Below, piece after piece: positions 1 to 9,438 of a stretch of DNA of 64,000 bases. The translations under genes were made by a program, and so were the position numbers. Below the pieces are notes generated by a model. The model was not told the DNA's origin, searched no databases, and was given only the letters and a program-made list of their open reading frames with translations. Every line of letters starts with the position of its first letter. Position 1 is the first letter of the stretch. The DNA comes from JALOTE01 sp031422195. Its GTDB lineage: Bacteria > Pseudomonadota > Alphaproteobacteria > Rhizobiales > Rhizobiaceae. The stretch is from the NCBI GenBank assembly GCA_031422195.1, contig JANOPZ010000079.1, positions 14,489 through 78,488 on the forward strand. The letters are read 5' to 3'.

Positions 1-185
1 AAATGGGTGCTGCCTTTACTGAACATGACGCCTCGTTTAGCCAGGATTTACGCGCTGAAATGATCAAAAAATCTGGCCGTACCACGTTTCCGCAAATTTT
101 TATTGGTGGCAAACATATCGGCGGGTTCGACGATATGAATGCGCTTCACCGGGCTGGCTCACTGAGCGCGTTAGTGAACGCCTGA
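1..185 (+). CDS. grxC: Glutaredoxin 3, C-terminal part (cut by window edge)
   Basis: This is the last 61 codons of a glutaredoxin, a cytosolic glutathione-dependent thiol-disulfide oxidoreductase. Visible are the cis-proline segment TTFPQIFIGG, which forms one side of the glutathione site, and the GGFDD motif that follows it in this family. The CPYC-type active site must lie upstream of the window, so the first ATG seen here at position 3 is internal and not the start. The stop overlaps the next start by one base (TGATG), so the two genes are probably translationally coupled. The glutaredoxin, amidase and DUF1178 gene run is common in Rhizobiales. Confidence 0.9.
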   Translation, partial: MGAAFTEHDASFSQDLRAEMIKKSGRTTFPQIFIGGKHIGGFDDMNALHRAGSLSALVNA

Positions 186-1024
186 TGCGTGTAGGTGCCG
201 TTCAAATGCGATCGGGCTTAACGCCGGAAGATAATATTCCGGTGCTTGAGAGCCTCGTTCGTGACGCTGCCAGTCAAGGCGCGATTTATATTCAAACGCC
301 CGAAATGACCGGCGCTATGAGCCGAGACAAATCGGTTTTTGCCCAGAGTTTGTGTTTGCAAAATGATGATTTGATCGTGGCCACGGCCTCAAATCTCGCC
401 AAAGAACTTCAAATAACGCTGCATATCGGCTCAACTGCCATTTTGCGCGAAGATGGTAAAATTGCCAATCGCGCGTTTGTTTTTGGGCCAGATGGTGCGT
501 TGCTGGCGACCTATGACAAAATCCACATGTTTGACGTTGATTTGCTGAACGGCGAAAGCTGGCGCGAATCTGCCACTTATTTGCCCGGCGATGTCGCTGT
601 GATGGTTGATGTCGGGGATGCTAAACTTGGTCTGGCCATTTGCTATGATTTGCGCTTTGCCGAACTTTTCCGAGTTTACGCGGCAAGCGGTGCCCATATT
701 TTGACGCTGCCAGCAGCTTTCACCCAGCAAACCGGTGAGGCCCATTGGCATATACTGCTCCGCGCCCGCGCTATCGAAACCGGATCTTTTGTGGTTGCAG
801 CGGCTCAAGGCGGAACGCACGCAGACGGGCGGCAAACTTTTGGCCATTCGATGATTATCGACCCGTGGGGCAAAATTCTTGCCGAGAAAGCCGATGCTGA
901 ACCCGGCGTGATTGTTGCCGATCTCAATCTGGAGCAAGTGGCTGCCACCCGAGCGCGTATCCCGAATTTGAAAAATCGCCGTGATATAAAATTGCGCGCG
1001 TTCACACAATTGGCTGCTGAATGA
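185..1024 (+). CDS. Carbon-nitrogen hydrolase (nitrilase/omega-amidase family)
   Basis: A 279-residue protein of the nitrilase superfamily, which hydrolyses amide C-N bonds through a Glu-Lys-Cys triad. The three residues are visible as E40 (in TPEMTG), K112 (in YDKIHMFD) and C153 (in AICYDLRF). The last motif and the overall length fit the Nit1/deaminated-glutathione amidase or omega-amidase branch. The neighbouring glutaredoxin makes a role in clearing deaminated glutathione attractive, but this is inference from context. The gene starts within the stop of the glutaredoxin gene and its own stop overlaps the DUF1178 start (ATGA), so all three look co-transcribed. Confidence 0.88.
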   Translation: MRVGAVQMRSGLTPEDNIPVLESLVRDAASQGAIYIQTPEMTGAMSRDKSVFAQSLCLQNDDLIVATASNLAKELQITLHIGSTAILREDGKIANRAFVFGPDGALLATYDKIHMFDVDLLNGESWRESATYLPGDVAVMVDVGDAKLGLAICYDLRFAELFRVYAASGAHILTLPAAFTQQTGEAHWHILLRARAIETGSFVVAAAQGGTHADGRQTFGHSMIIDPWGKILAEKADAEPGVIVADLNLEQVAATRARIPNLKNRRDIKLRAFTQLAAE

Positions 1025-1500
1025 TCCGTTTTTCGCTTCAATGTGACAAGGACCACGCATTTGAGGGCTGGTTTGCATCAAATGATGCGTTTGATGATCA
1101 AATTAAGCGCGGCCTTGTCGATTGCCCGCTTTGCGGCAGTATAAAAATTGAAAAATCTCTGATGGCACCCAATTTGCGCACTGGACGCAAAGCCGCCCGA
1201 ATTGAAACAATGGCTGAGGCGGCAGAAGCGTCAGCGACCGTAAATTCTCTGCCTGAACCGGTGGTTCTTGCCCCCGAACAGGCTGAAATGCTGTCAAAAT
1301 TGCAAGAACTATCGCGTAAAGTGCGTGCAAATACCGAAAACGTCGGCAAGGAATTTGCTGAAGAGGCCCGGAAAATTCACTTTGGCGAAGTGAAACCGCG
1401 CGCTATTTATGGCGAAGCGACATCTGACGATGTGCAGTCTCTAATCGATGATGGCGTGGCCATCGCGCCGCTTGCCCCGCTGCCTGAAGACAGGAATTGA
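1021..1500 (+). CDS. DUF1178 family protein
   Basis: A 159-residue soluble protein matching DUF1178. It begins with a zinc-ribbon-like part: a cysteine at residue 8 (MIRFSLQCDKDH) and a CPLC pair near residue 35, as in a four-ligand metal site with one His or Cys. An Ala/Glu-rich helical middle follows, then a conserved tail containing HFGEVKPRAIYGEAT. The family function is not known. The start codon overlaps the stop of the amidase gene by four bases. rnpB begins about 45 bases after the stop. Confidence 0.85.
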   Translation: MIRFSLQCDKDHAFEGWFASNDAFDDQIKRGLVDCPLCGSIKIEKSLMAPNLRTGRKAARIETMAEAAEASATVNSLPEPVVLAPEQAEMLSKLQELSRKVRANTENVGKEFAEEARKIHFGEVKPRAIYGEATSDDVQSLIDDGVAIAPLAPLPEDRN

Positions 1501-1544
1501 GCCACACTTCCTATTGCCGCTAATTTGCCGTAGACAGTTGCGGT

Positions 1545-1937
<393 letters not shown>

Positions 1938-2075
1938 ATCAATTATATCTCAAAGGCCGCGGGGTTCCGGCACGTGCCTAGTGACTAGCCAACGTCGGCA
2001 TAAAACTCAAATTTGATTCAAAAGCTGTGGAAATTAACGCTGTTGCATGATTGATTGTGCACTGCGGGTTAAAAG

Positions 2076-2091
2076 CTAACCGTTCATTAAC
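2076..2091. promoter_or_regulatory. Candidate CtrA box upstream of the dcw cluster
   Basis: The sequence CTAA-N7-TTAAC at 2076-2091 differs by one base from the alphaproteobacterial CtrA consensus TTAA-N7-TTAAC and lies about 120 bp before rsmH. The 272 bp between rnpB and rsmH hold no gene that I can see, and mraZ, which often begins this cluster, is not there. Assignment to CtrA is by motif only. Confidence 0.3.
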
Positions 2092-2209
2092 TCTAATTGA
2101 CGACATTCTGTTAATCGTTCGCTTGATGATTCAGGTGACGTTGCGGAGCCTGTAAGTTGTATTTTTCACCCTGCCATTTGGTTTATGAATGCATTTTGGG
2201 TGCGAACCT

Positions 2210-3196
2210 ATGAGCGAAATTCAAAATCATATTCCGGTTATGCTGGCCGAAGTGTTGAGCGTTTTGCAGCCGCAAGTTGGGCAAACGATTATCGATGGCA
2301 CGTTCGGTGCCGGCGGCTATAGCCGCGCAATTTTGGCTGCAGGGGCCCAAGTGGTTGCGCTGGATCGTGACCCGTCAGTTCGGCAAGCAGCAACAAATTT
2401 GGCTGCTGAATTTCCCGCGCGATTTGAATTGATTGAAACCGCGTTTTCAAATCTGGCTGAAGTTGTCTCGGGTTCAGTCGATGGAATTGTGCTCGATATT
2501 GGTGTTTCATCAATGCAACTGGATGAAGCGGACCGGGGCTTTTCGTTCCGCTTTGACGGGCCATTGGATATGCGCATGGCATCAAGCGGGAAAAGCGCAG
2601 CCGATATTGTAAACAACGAAGGTCACGGTCGTTTGGCCTCGATTTTTGCACGGCTTGGCGAAGAAAAACATGCCGGACGTATCGCGACAATGATTTTACG
2701 CAAACGCGATGTTCAACATTTTACCCGCACGTCTGAGCTCGCCAATGCGATTGAAGCTCTCATCGGGCGCAAACCGGGCGACCGCATACATCCTGCTACC
2801 CGTGTTTTTCAAGCGCTGCGTATCTATGTCAATGATGAACTCGGTGAATTGGCTTTAGCGCTCGAAGCTGCCGAACGCGCACTAAAACCCGGTGGACGTT
2901 TGGTTGTTGTTACGTTTCATTCTTTGGAAGACCGTATTGTGAAGCGTTTTCTGGCCGACCGTGGCGAACAAGCTGCCGGCTCTCGACACATGCCGCAAGC
3001 CAATGTTTTAGAGCCGACGTTTTTGCCGATTGGTAAAGGTATTGTTCCGCCTTCAGAGGCTGAGATTGCAATCAACCCGCGCTCGCGTTCAGCAAAACTA
3101 AGAGCTGCTATTCGCACTGTTGCGCCCGTGCGCGGGAACTCAAATTTCGATTTTAGCTTGGGTCCCCGGATCCGATCTGACTTTGGTTCTGCGTAA
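2210..3196 (+). CDS. rsmH: 16S rRNA m4C1402 methyltransferase RsmH (MraW)
   Basis: A SAM-dependent methyltransferase that N4-methylates C1402 of 16S rRNA. It shows HIPVMLAEVL at the start, the SAM-binding DGTFGAGGYSRAIL, and the family motifs LDIGVSSMQLDEADRGFSF and VVTFHSLEDRIVK. I chose the ATG at 2210 (328 residues) because homologues begin just before HIPV. An ATG at 2189 in the same frame would add seven residues. It is the first gene of the dcw cluster here, followed 14 bp later by ftsL. Confidence 0.93.
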   Translation: MSEIQNHIPVMLAEVLSVLQPQVGQTIIDGTFGAGGYSRAILAAGAQVVALDRDPSVRQAATNLAAEFPARFELIETAFSNLAEVVSGSVDGIVLDIGVSSMQLDEADRGFSFRFDGPLDMRMASSGKSAADIVNNEGHGRLASIFARLGEEKHAGRIATMILRKRDVQHFTRTSELANAIEALIGRKPGDRIHPATRVFQALRIYVNDELGELALALEAAERALKPGGRLVVVTFHSLEDRIVKRFLADRGEQAAGSRHMPQANVLEPTFLPIGKGIVPPSEAEIAINPRSRSAKLRAAIRTVAPVRGNSNFDFSLGPRIRSDFGSA

Positions 3197-3210
3197 GAGA
3201 GGCGCCGCAT

Positions 3211-3687
3211 ATGTTCCGCAGGACAGATTTAATCATGATTGCCGCGATGATTTGCGTCGTAACGTACACATATTCGGTAAAAACGGGCACCAAAAACGTG
3301 GCCGGACAATTGGCTGCCATTCAGCGTGAAACAGGGTCTGAAATCAACGCGATAGATTTGCTCAATGCTGACTGGGAAGTGCTCACTGCGCCCAAACGTA
3401 TCCAGTCACTGGTCAATGTTTATCAAGCTGAACTGAATTTGGTTCCAATAGATGCGCGTCGGTTAATTGCCATTTCGGATATTCCGGTGCGGCCAGCTGC
3501 CGTTGAACCTGAAACCAGTATTGACGATATTCTTGCGCAGTTTGGCAATGCTGATGCGGCGCTAACAACGGGAAGTATTGACGGTGGTCGTCAGGATGAG
3601 GCACCAATAACCGGTCCTGCGCCCACCATTGATGATTTGATCGAAGTCAATGGTTCTGTTGAACCTGTAACCGGCGAGGATCAATAA
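3211..3687 (+). CDS. ftsL: Cell division protein FtsL-like
   Basis: A 158-residue bitopic membrane protein in the position of ftsL between rsmH and ftsI. A short cytoplasmic head is followed by one transmembrane segment at about residues 5-22, then a periplasmic part of about 50 residues with the helix typical of FtsL (AAIQRETGSEINAIDLLNAD, then the ADWEVLTAPKRIQSL stretch). The C-terminal half is acidic and low in complexity. FtsL joins FtsB and FtsQ in the divisome. The family diverges fast, so the name rests on topology, the W-x-x-L-x-x-P-x-R-I-Q pattern and gene order. The next start follows the stop by two bases. Confidence 0.85.
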   Translation: MFRRTDLIMIAAMICVVTYTYSVKTGTKNVAGQLAAIQRETGSEINAIDLLNADWEVLTAPKRIQSLVNVYQAELNLVPIDARRLIAISDIPVRPAAVEPETSIDDILAQFGNADAALTTGSIDGGRQDEAPITGPAPTIDDLIEVNGSVEPVTGEDQ

Positions 3688-3689
3688 TA

Positions 3690-5411
3690 ATGGCGATCCA
3701 AAAACTTTTATCCTTTTTTAGCATTACATCCCAACACACCGATACAGATTGGCGCGGGCGGCAAGGCAAAAGCGCACGCCGCCGTGTTGCGCTGGCCATG
3801 ATGGGTTTTACTGTTGCTTTTGGCACAATCGGCGGGAAACTGCTGTTTTTGGGCTTTACGGCAAAAGATCAAACGGTCACCGCGTCTATTGCGGCCATGA
3901 GCACGGCGCGACCTGATATTGTGGATGCTACCGGGGAAGTCCTCGCAACAGATATTCGTATTTCATCGCTTTTTGCGGAACCGTTTCGTATCCCTGACCG
4001 GGAAGACGCAATTCGAAAAATAATGGCTGCAATGCCAGAACTTTCACTTGAACATATTGAAAAGCGGCTCTTATCACAATCACGGTTTGTTTGGCTAAAA
4101 CGCCAGATTACACCAAAGCAAGAAGGGGAAATCCGCGCATTGGGTATTCCCGGTATTGGCTTTAGAACTGAACATCGCCGTGTCTATCCAAAGGGCGATT
4201 TGGCGAGCCATATCCATGGCATCGTCAATATCGATAACCAAGGGATGACCGGTCTTGAGCGCTATATGGATAGCGATGGACTTGGCGCATTGCGCGAAAT
4301 GGGTTTGTCTGGCGAAGGACTTCTGGAACCTGTAAAACTATCCATCAATGTCAATGTGCAAAACGTGCTGCTTGATGAGCTGAGCAAAGCAAAAGACCTT
4401 TACCAAGCCTATGCCGCAGCAGGTGTCATCCTCAATGCCAAAACTGGTGAAGTGGTGGCATTGGTTTCATTGCCGGACTTTGACCCCAATAACCCGGTTG
4501 AAATGAACAAAGAGCATAATTTCAATCGTGTCACCAACGGCGTGTTTGAAATGGGCTCAACCTTCAAAGTGTTTACCACCGCAATGGGCCTTGATAGCGG
4601 TAAAGTCTGGTTGGATTCTAAATTCGACGCGCGTTCACCGATTCGAATTGGCGGGTTTACCATTGGTGATTTTCACGGCAAGAAACGGGTTTTGACCACG
4701 GAAGAAGTATTTATTTACTCTTCCAATATTGGCACTGCAAAGATTGCTAATGCTGTGGGAACTGAAGGTCATAAAGCCTACCTCACAAAAATGGGCCTGT
4801 TGACCAAGGTCGAAACCGAATTGCCTGAGGTGAAGGTTCCAAGCAGCCCGAATGAATGGAAAAAGATCAATTCTGTAACCATTTCATTTGGCCACGGCAT
4901 ATCAACCACGCCACTCCAGACCGCTGTCGCAGCGGCAGCTGTGCTCAATGGCGGCAAGCTGATCAAGCCAACATTTTTCCCCAGAACTGAAGCCGAAGCC
5001 AATGCTCTTGCTGTGCAAGTGATGCATCCTGAAACATCAACGGCGATGCGTTACTTATTTCGATCAAACGTACAAAACGGATCGGGCAAACGAGCCGATG
5101 TGCCCGGTTATTTTGTTGGCGGCAAAACAGGGACGGCTGAAAAGGTTGTCAACGGGCGCTATTCATCAACGGTTCGCTTCAATGCATTTCTTGCAGGCTT
5201 TCCGTCCAATGATCCGCAATTCATTGTCTTGACCATTCTTGACGAGCCTAAACCACTTCCCGGTCAAGCGGCAGCAACATCCGGGTTGAATGCAGCGCCA
5301 ACGGCAGCCGCAGTTATTCGCAGAATTGCACCGCTTTTGGGGATGCAGCCTGATTTTGGCCAGACTATTGAGGCCTTAAAGGCTGAAATCAAACGCCCCC
5401 CACGCGGCTGA
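3690..5411 (+). CDS. ftsI: Peptidoglycan D,D-transpeptidase FtsI (PBP3)
   Basis: The septal class B penicillin-binding protein, which cross-links peptidoglycan at the division site. It has 573 residues, with a single N-terminal membrane anchor near residues 32-55, a pedestal domain, then the transpeptidase domain. The penicillin-binding motifs are all present: S290-T-F-K293 (catalytic Ser290), S344-S-N346 and K479-T-G481. A stretch of roughly 45 residues after the anchor carries the RPDIVDATGEVLATD element seen in FtsI. It sits in its standard place after ftsL, with 11 bp to the GTG start of murE. Confidence 0.96.
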   Translation: MAIQKLLSFFSITSQHTDTDWRGRQGKSARRRVALAMMGFTVAFGTIGGKLLFLGFTAKDQTVTASIAAMSTARPDIVDATGEVLATDIRISSLFAEPFRIPDREDAIRKIMAAMPELSLEHIEKRLLSQSRFVWLKRQITPKQEGEIRALGIPGIGFRTEHRRVYPKGDLASHIHGIVNIDNQGMTGLERYMDSDGLGALREMGLSGEGLLEPVKLSINVNVQNVLLDELSKAKDLYQAYAAAGVILNAKTGEVVALVSLPDFDPNNPVEMNKEHNFNRVTNGVFEMGSTFKVFTTAMGLDSGKVWLDSKFDARSPIRIGGFTIGDFHGKKRVLTTEEVFIYSSNIGTAKIANAVGTEGHKAYLTKMGLLTKVETELPEVKVPSSPNEWKKINSVTISFGHGISTTPLQTAVAAAAVLNGGKLIKPTFFPRTEAEANALAVQVMHPETSTAMRYLFRSNVQNGSGKRADVPGYFVGGKTGTAEKVVNGRYSSTVRFNAFLAGFPSNDPQFIVLTILDEPKPLPGQAAATSGLNAAPTAAAVIRRIAPLLGMQPDFGQTIEALKAEIKRPPRG

Positions 5412-5422
5412 GAGAGATTGAA

Positions 5423-8305
5423 GTGCTGAAATTTGCTGACATCGCCGATATTTTAGAAATGACCACAGACGCGGCCACAGCTTTGAGTGCGGCTGAGATT
5501 GCTTCAGTCACAGCAGATTCGCGCCGTGTTGAAAGGGGTTCGGTTTTCGTTGCGCTTAAAGGCGCAAAGCTCGATGGCGCACTATATGCAAATGCCGCGG
5601 TTGAAAATGGTGCGATATTAATCATTTGCGGCCCTGATTCAGCTGTGAACGAGTTCGGGCTCCCCGTCATTCGCGTCACCGATCCGCATCGCGCTTTGGC
5701 GTTGATTGCTGCGCGATTGGCAGGCGGCCAACCGAACACAATTGCGGCAGTCACTGGCACATCAGGCAAAACATCTGTTGCAGCTTTCATGCGCCAGATT
5801 TGGGCGCATTGTGGTTTTGCAGCCGCAAGCCTTGGCACTGTTGGTTAGGTTGCACCTGATTTGATCCGCGAAGGGTCTTTAACCACACCAGACCCTGTCG
5901 AACTTCATGCGACGCTAAAAGAACTGGCAGATCGCCATGTAACTCATGCAGCCATAGAAGCATCATCGCATGGCATTGAGCAGCGCCGTTTGGATGGCGT
6001 TACCTTGGCGGTTGCAGGGTTCACAAATTTGGGACGTGACCATCTCGACTATCACGCCACTATGGATGAGTATTTTCAAGCCAAAATGCGGCTGTTTCAA
6101 ACGCTTTTGGGCGCAGGAAAACCGGCTGTAATTTTCGCTGATGATGAATGGTCAGGCCGCGCAATCAAAGCGGCTCAAGATGCTGGCTGTGTCGTTCACA
6201 CTGTTGGCCGAAATGGCGAATATGTGCGTTTGTTGCGGGTTGAGCATCACCGTCAGCACCAGCGTGCAGAAATTGAGTTTGCAGGTAAGATTTACGAAGT
6301 CAATTTGCCGTTGGCGGGTGATTTCCAGTTGTGGAATGCGCTGGTTGCTGCGGGCATGGCGCTGGCAACGGGTTCGCCGCCAGCAACCGTCTTTGAAGCC
6401 CTTGAATCGCTTGAAGGTGCACCGGGCCGTCTCGAACTTGCGGGCACAACTGATTTTGGTGCGCCGGTCTATGTCGATTATGCCCATAAGCCGGAAGCCT
6501 TGGAAAATGTACTGAAAGCGGTGCGACCATTCACATCTGGCAAAATTGTTCTGGTGTTTGGTTGTGGCGGTGACCGCGACAAGGGCAAGCGCCCAATTAT
6601 GGGGGCGATAGCTGCAAAATTGGCGGATATTGTGATTGTCACTGATGATAATCCGCGTTCAGAAGTGCCCGCCACTATTCGTTCTGAGATAATGGCAACG
6701 GCCAAAGGCGCGCTTGAGATCGGCGATCGAGCTGTTGCGATTAAGCGTGGTGTTGAACTATTGTCGCAAGGCGATACGCTGATTGTTGCGGGTAAAGGCC
6801 ATGAGCCGGGCCAGAAAATGGGCGACGTGACGTTGCCATTTTCGGACCATGCGCAAGTTCAAAAAGCGATTGCAGACGCTAAGGGCCGCCCGTTGTTGTG
6901 GACAATTGAAGAAATGATTGCCGCGATGAATGCGCGCCCGCTTGGTGCCATGCCTGCCGGTGTTACCGGCATTTCGATTGACTCCCGCTCAGTTGAACAG
7001 GGTGAAGCGTTTTTTGCAGTCAAAGGCGATCAGTATGACGGTCATACATTTGTAACGGCAGCCATAAAATCCGGCGCGGTAGTGCTTGTTGTGGCAGAAG
7101 CAAAGTTGCCTGCCTTGGGCCGTGTTTCCGTACCGTTATTGGTGGTGGATGATCCAATAAAGGCACTCAACCGGTTGGCCGCTGCGGCACGGGCAAGGAC
7201 GACCGCACAAGTTATTGCAGTCACAGGCTCGGTTGGCAAAACCACGACCAAAGAGGCTATGCGTGTTGTGCTTGGGGCCGATGGTTCCGTTCACGCCTCA
7301 ATCAAATCCTTCAACAATCATTGGGGTGTGCCACTGTCCTTGTCGCGGTTGCCTCAAGACGTGCGATTTGCTGTGTTTGAAATTGGAATGAGCGATTTTA
7401 ATGAAATCCGCCCATTGGTAAAACTGGTGCAGCCCCATGTTGCGATTATTACGCGTATCGCTCCGGCGCATTTGGGTTCGTTTGAAGGTGTTGCTGGCAT
7501 TGCCAAGGCCAAAGCCGAGATTTTCGAAGGCGTTGTTCCGGGCGGCTATGCATTAATCAATCATGATGACGAATTTTACGGGTATCACCTCAAAACCGCT
7601 CAAGATTGTGGGATCGACCATATCAAGAGTTTTGGCCAGCACAAAGATGCCGATTATTGCATGACAAATCTGGTATTAGGGCCGGATAATTCAACGGCTA
7701 CGATTACGTTTAACGGCCAAAGCCACGCCGTTAGAATTGGTGCGGCAGGTGCACATATTGCACAAAATATGTTGGCTGTGATGGGTGCTGCCAATTTGGT
7801 TGGCTGCGATATGACCAAAGCGCTGGCGGCCTTGGCAGATGTGCAGGCTGCACCCGGCCGTGGCGCGCGTGAAACACTGACCACTGAAAAAGGCGACATC
7901 TCACTCATTGATGAAAGCTACAATGCCAACCCTGTTTCCATGGCTGCTGCTTTGGCAATTTTGGGATCGGCAAAAACTGGTCGCAACGGCCGCAGGATTG
8001 CTGTTTTGGGGGATATGCGCGAATTGGGGCCAACGGCTGACCAGCTTCACGCTGATCTTGCGCCTGCGCTTGAACTAAGCGGCGCCACCATTGCGTTATT
8101 AATCGGCGAGCATATGCAGGCGCTTAAAGCCGCACTGCCAGCTTCGATCAAAACACAACATTTTACCGACATTGCAGTGTTAACGCAGGTCGTATTGGCG
8201 CAAGTTCGTGCAGGTGATGTTGTGATGGTCAAGTCTTCAAATGGCACAGGAACTTCCAAAGTAGTTGGCGCGCTTAAAGAAAAATACGCAACCGCAAGAC
8301 TCTAA
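5423..8305 (+). CDS. murEF: MurE-MurF fusion, interrupted by an in-frame TAG
   Basis: One frame of 961 codons encodes two successive Mur ligases of cytoplasmic peptidoglycan precursor synthesis. MurE (adds meso-diaminopimelate) covers about codons 1-488: P-loop TGTSGKTS at 111-118 and the mDAP-specifying DNPR at 409-412. MurF (adds D-Ala-D-Ala) begins at about codon 491 (LLWTIEEM), with its own P-loop GSVGKT at 602-607 and the SFNNHWGVPLSLSRLP motif. No stop separates them. Codon 142 is TAG (5846-5848), and homology continues in the same frame on both sides (SLGTVG, stop, VAPDLIREGSLTTPDP). This is therefore a nonsense codon and not a frameshift. Both activities are essential, so the TAG is either a sequence error, a readthrough site, or compensated by another gene copy. 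The start is GTG after GAGAG. A restart at TTG 5861 would lack the MurE P-loop. Confidence 0.85.
5846..5848 (+). other. In-frame TAG codon within murE
   Basis: The codon at position 142 of the MurE-MurF frame is TAG, 24 codons after the MurE P-loop. The frame before and after is unchanged (the TTG at 5861 lies 438 bases, 146 codons, from the start). TAG is used as an ordinary terminator by ftsZ, lpxC and the murD2-type gene in this same window, which argues against genome-wide reassignment. Confidence 0.9.
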
Positions 8306-8343
8306 ACCAATGCCGCGGCGGGGCCGCAAGGGAAAACCAGACG

Positions 8344-9426
8344 ATGCTTTCACTCCTTAGCCAGCTTGGCGACACAATTCCCGTGCTGAACGTGTTCCGT
8401 TACATCACGTTCAGGACCGGCGGCGCATTGATTACGTCGGCTGCGATTGTATTTCTATTTGGACCGGCCATCATTGCCGCTTTGCGTTTGCGCCAAGGCA
8501 AAGGTCAACCCATCCGCGCTGACGGGCCACAAACTCATTTTGCCAAAGCGGGAACACCCACCATGGGCGGCCTGATGATCTTGGCCGGTATTGTCGGTTC
8601 GACATTGCTGTGGGGTAATTTCAGAAGCGTCTATGTATGGGCAGTTTTGTTTGTAACCCTCGGCTTTGGTGCCATCGGGTTCTACGATGATTATCTTAAA
8701 GTCGCCAAGCAAAGCGACAAGGGTTATTCGGGTAAAGCACGCCTTATTTGCGAATTCATTATTGCTGCAATTGCAGTTGCTATCATTATGTCGGCTGGCC
8801 AAGAGCCATTTAACTCGGCGCTAACGTTCCCGTTTTTTAAGGATTTCATCGTCAATCTTGGATGGTTTTTCATTCCATTTGGTGCGTTTGTCATTGTTGG
8901 CGCTGGAAATTCAGTGAACTTTACCGACGGTCTTGATGGCTTGGCTATTGTGCCTGTGATGATAGCTGCAGCCTCATTTGGCGTTATCGCCTATCTGTCA
9001 GGCAACGCTATTTTTGCCAATTATCTGCAAATCCACTTTGTACCCGGTACCGGCGAATTGGCGATCGTACTTGGTTCGGTTATTGGCGCTGGCCTCGGAT
9101 TTTTGTGGTTTAATGCGCCGCCCGCGGCAATATTTATGGGCGACACAGGTTCCCTTGCTTTGGGTGGTCTGCTCGGCTCAGTAGCTGTTGCAACCAAACA
9201 CGAGATTGTTTTGGCCATTATTGGCGGCCTGTTTGTTGCCGAAGCTTTGTCCGTCATCATTCAAGTTGGCTACTTCAAAATGACCGGAAAACGCGTGTTT
9301 TTAATGGCCCCAATCCACCACCATTTTGAGAAAAAGGGTTGGACTGAAAGCCAGGTCGTTGTCCGCTTTTGGATCATTGCTGTTATTTTGGCCTTGATTG
9401 GCCTTTCAACTTTGAAACTGCGTTAA
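8344..9426 (+). CDS. mraY: Phospho-N-acetylmuramoyl-pentapeptide transferase
   Basis: A polytopic inner-membrane enzyme that transfers phospho-MurNAc-pentapeptide to undecaprenyl phosphate, giving lipid I. Its 360 residues match the E. coli length. Diagnostic motifs are the Mg-binding FYDDYLKVAKQSDKGY, NFTDGLDGLA, FMGDTGSLALGG, and APIHHHFEKKGW near the C-terminus. It is preceded by AAGGGAAAA as a ribosome site. The following gene is ftsW after only 12 bp. murD would normally stand here. Confidence 0.97.
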   Translation: MLSLLSQLGDTIPVLNVFRYITFRTGGALITSAAIVFLFGPAIIAALRLRQGKGQPIRADGPQTHFAKAGTPTMGGLMILAGIVGSTLLWGNFRSVYVWAVLFVTLGFGAIGFYDDYLKVAKQSDKGYSGKARLICEFIIAAIAVAIIMSAGQEPFNSALTFPFFKDFIVNLGWFFIPFGAFVIVGAGNSVNFTDGLDGLAIVPVMIAAASFGVIAYLSGNAIFANYLQIHFVPGTGELAIVLGSVIGAGLGFLWFNAPPAAIFMGDTGSLALGGLLGSVAVATKHEIVLAIIGGLFVAEALSVIIQVGYFKMTGKRVFLMAPIHHHFEKKGWTESQVVVRFWIIAVILALIGLSTLKLR

Positions 9427-9438
9427 AAAGGTATTGCC

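Noticed and set aside
5846..5848. Genome-wide TAG reassignment as the explanation of the murE stop
   Set aside because: ftsZ, lpxC and the murD2-type gene use TAG as their natural end in this window.
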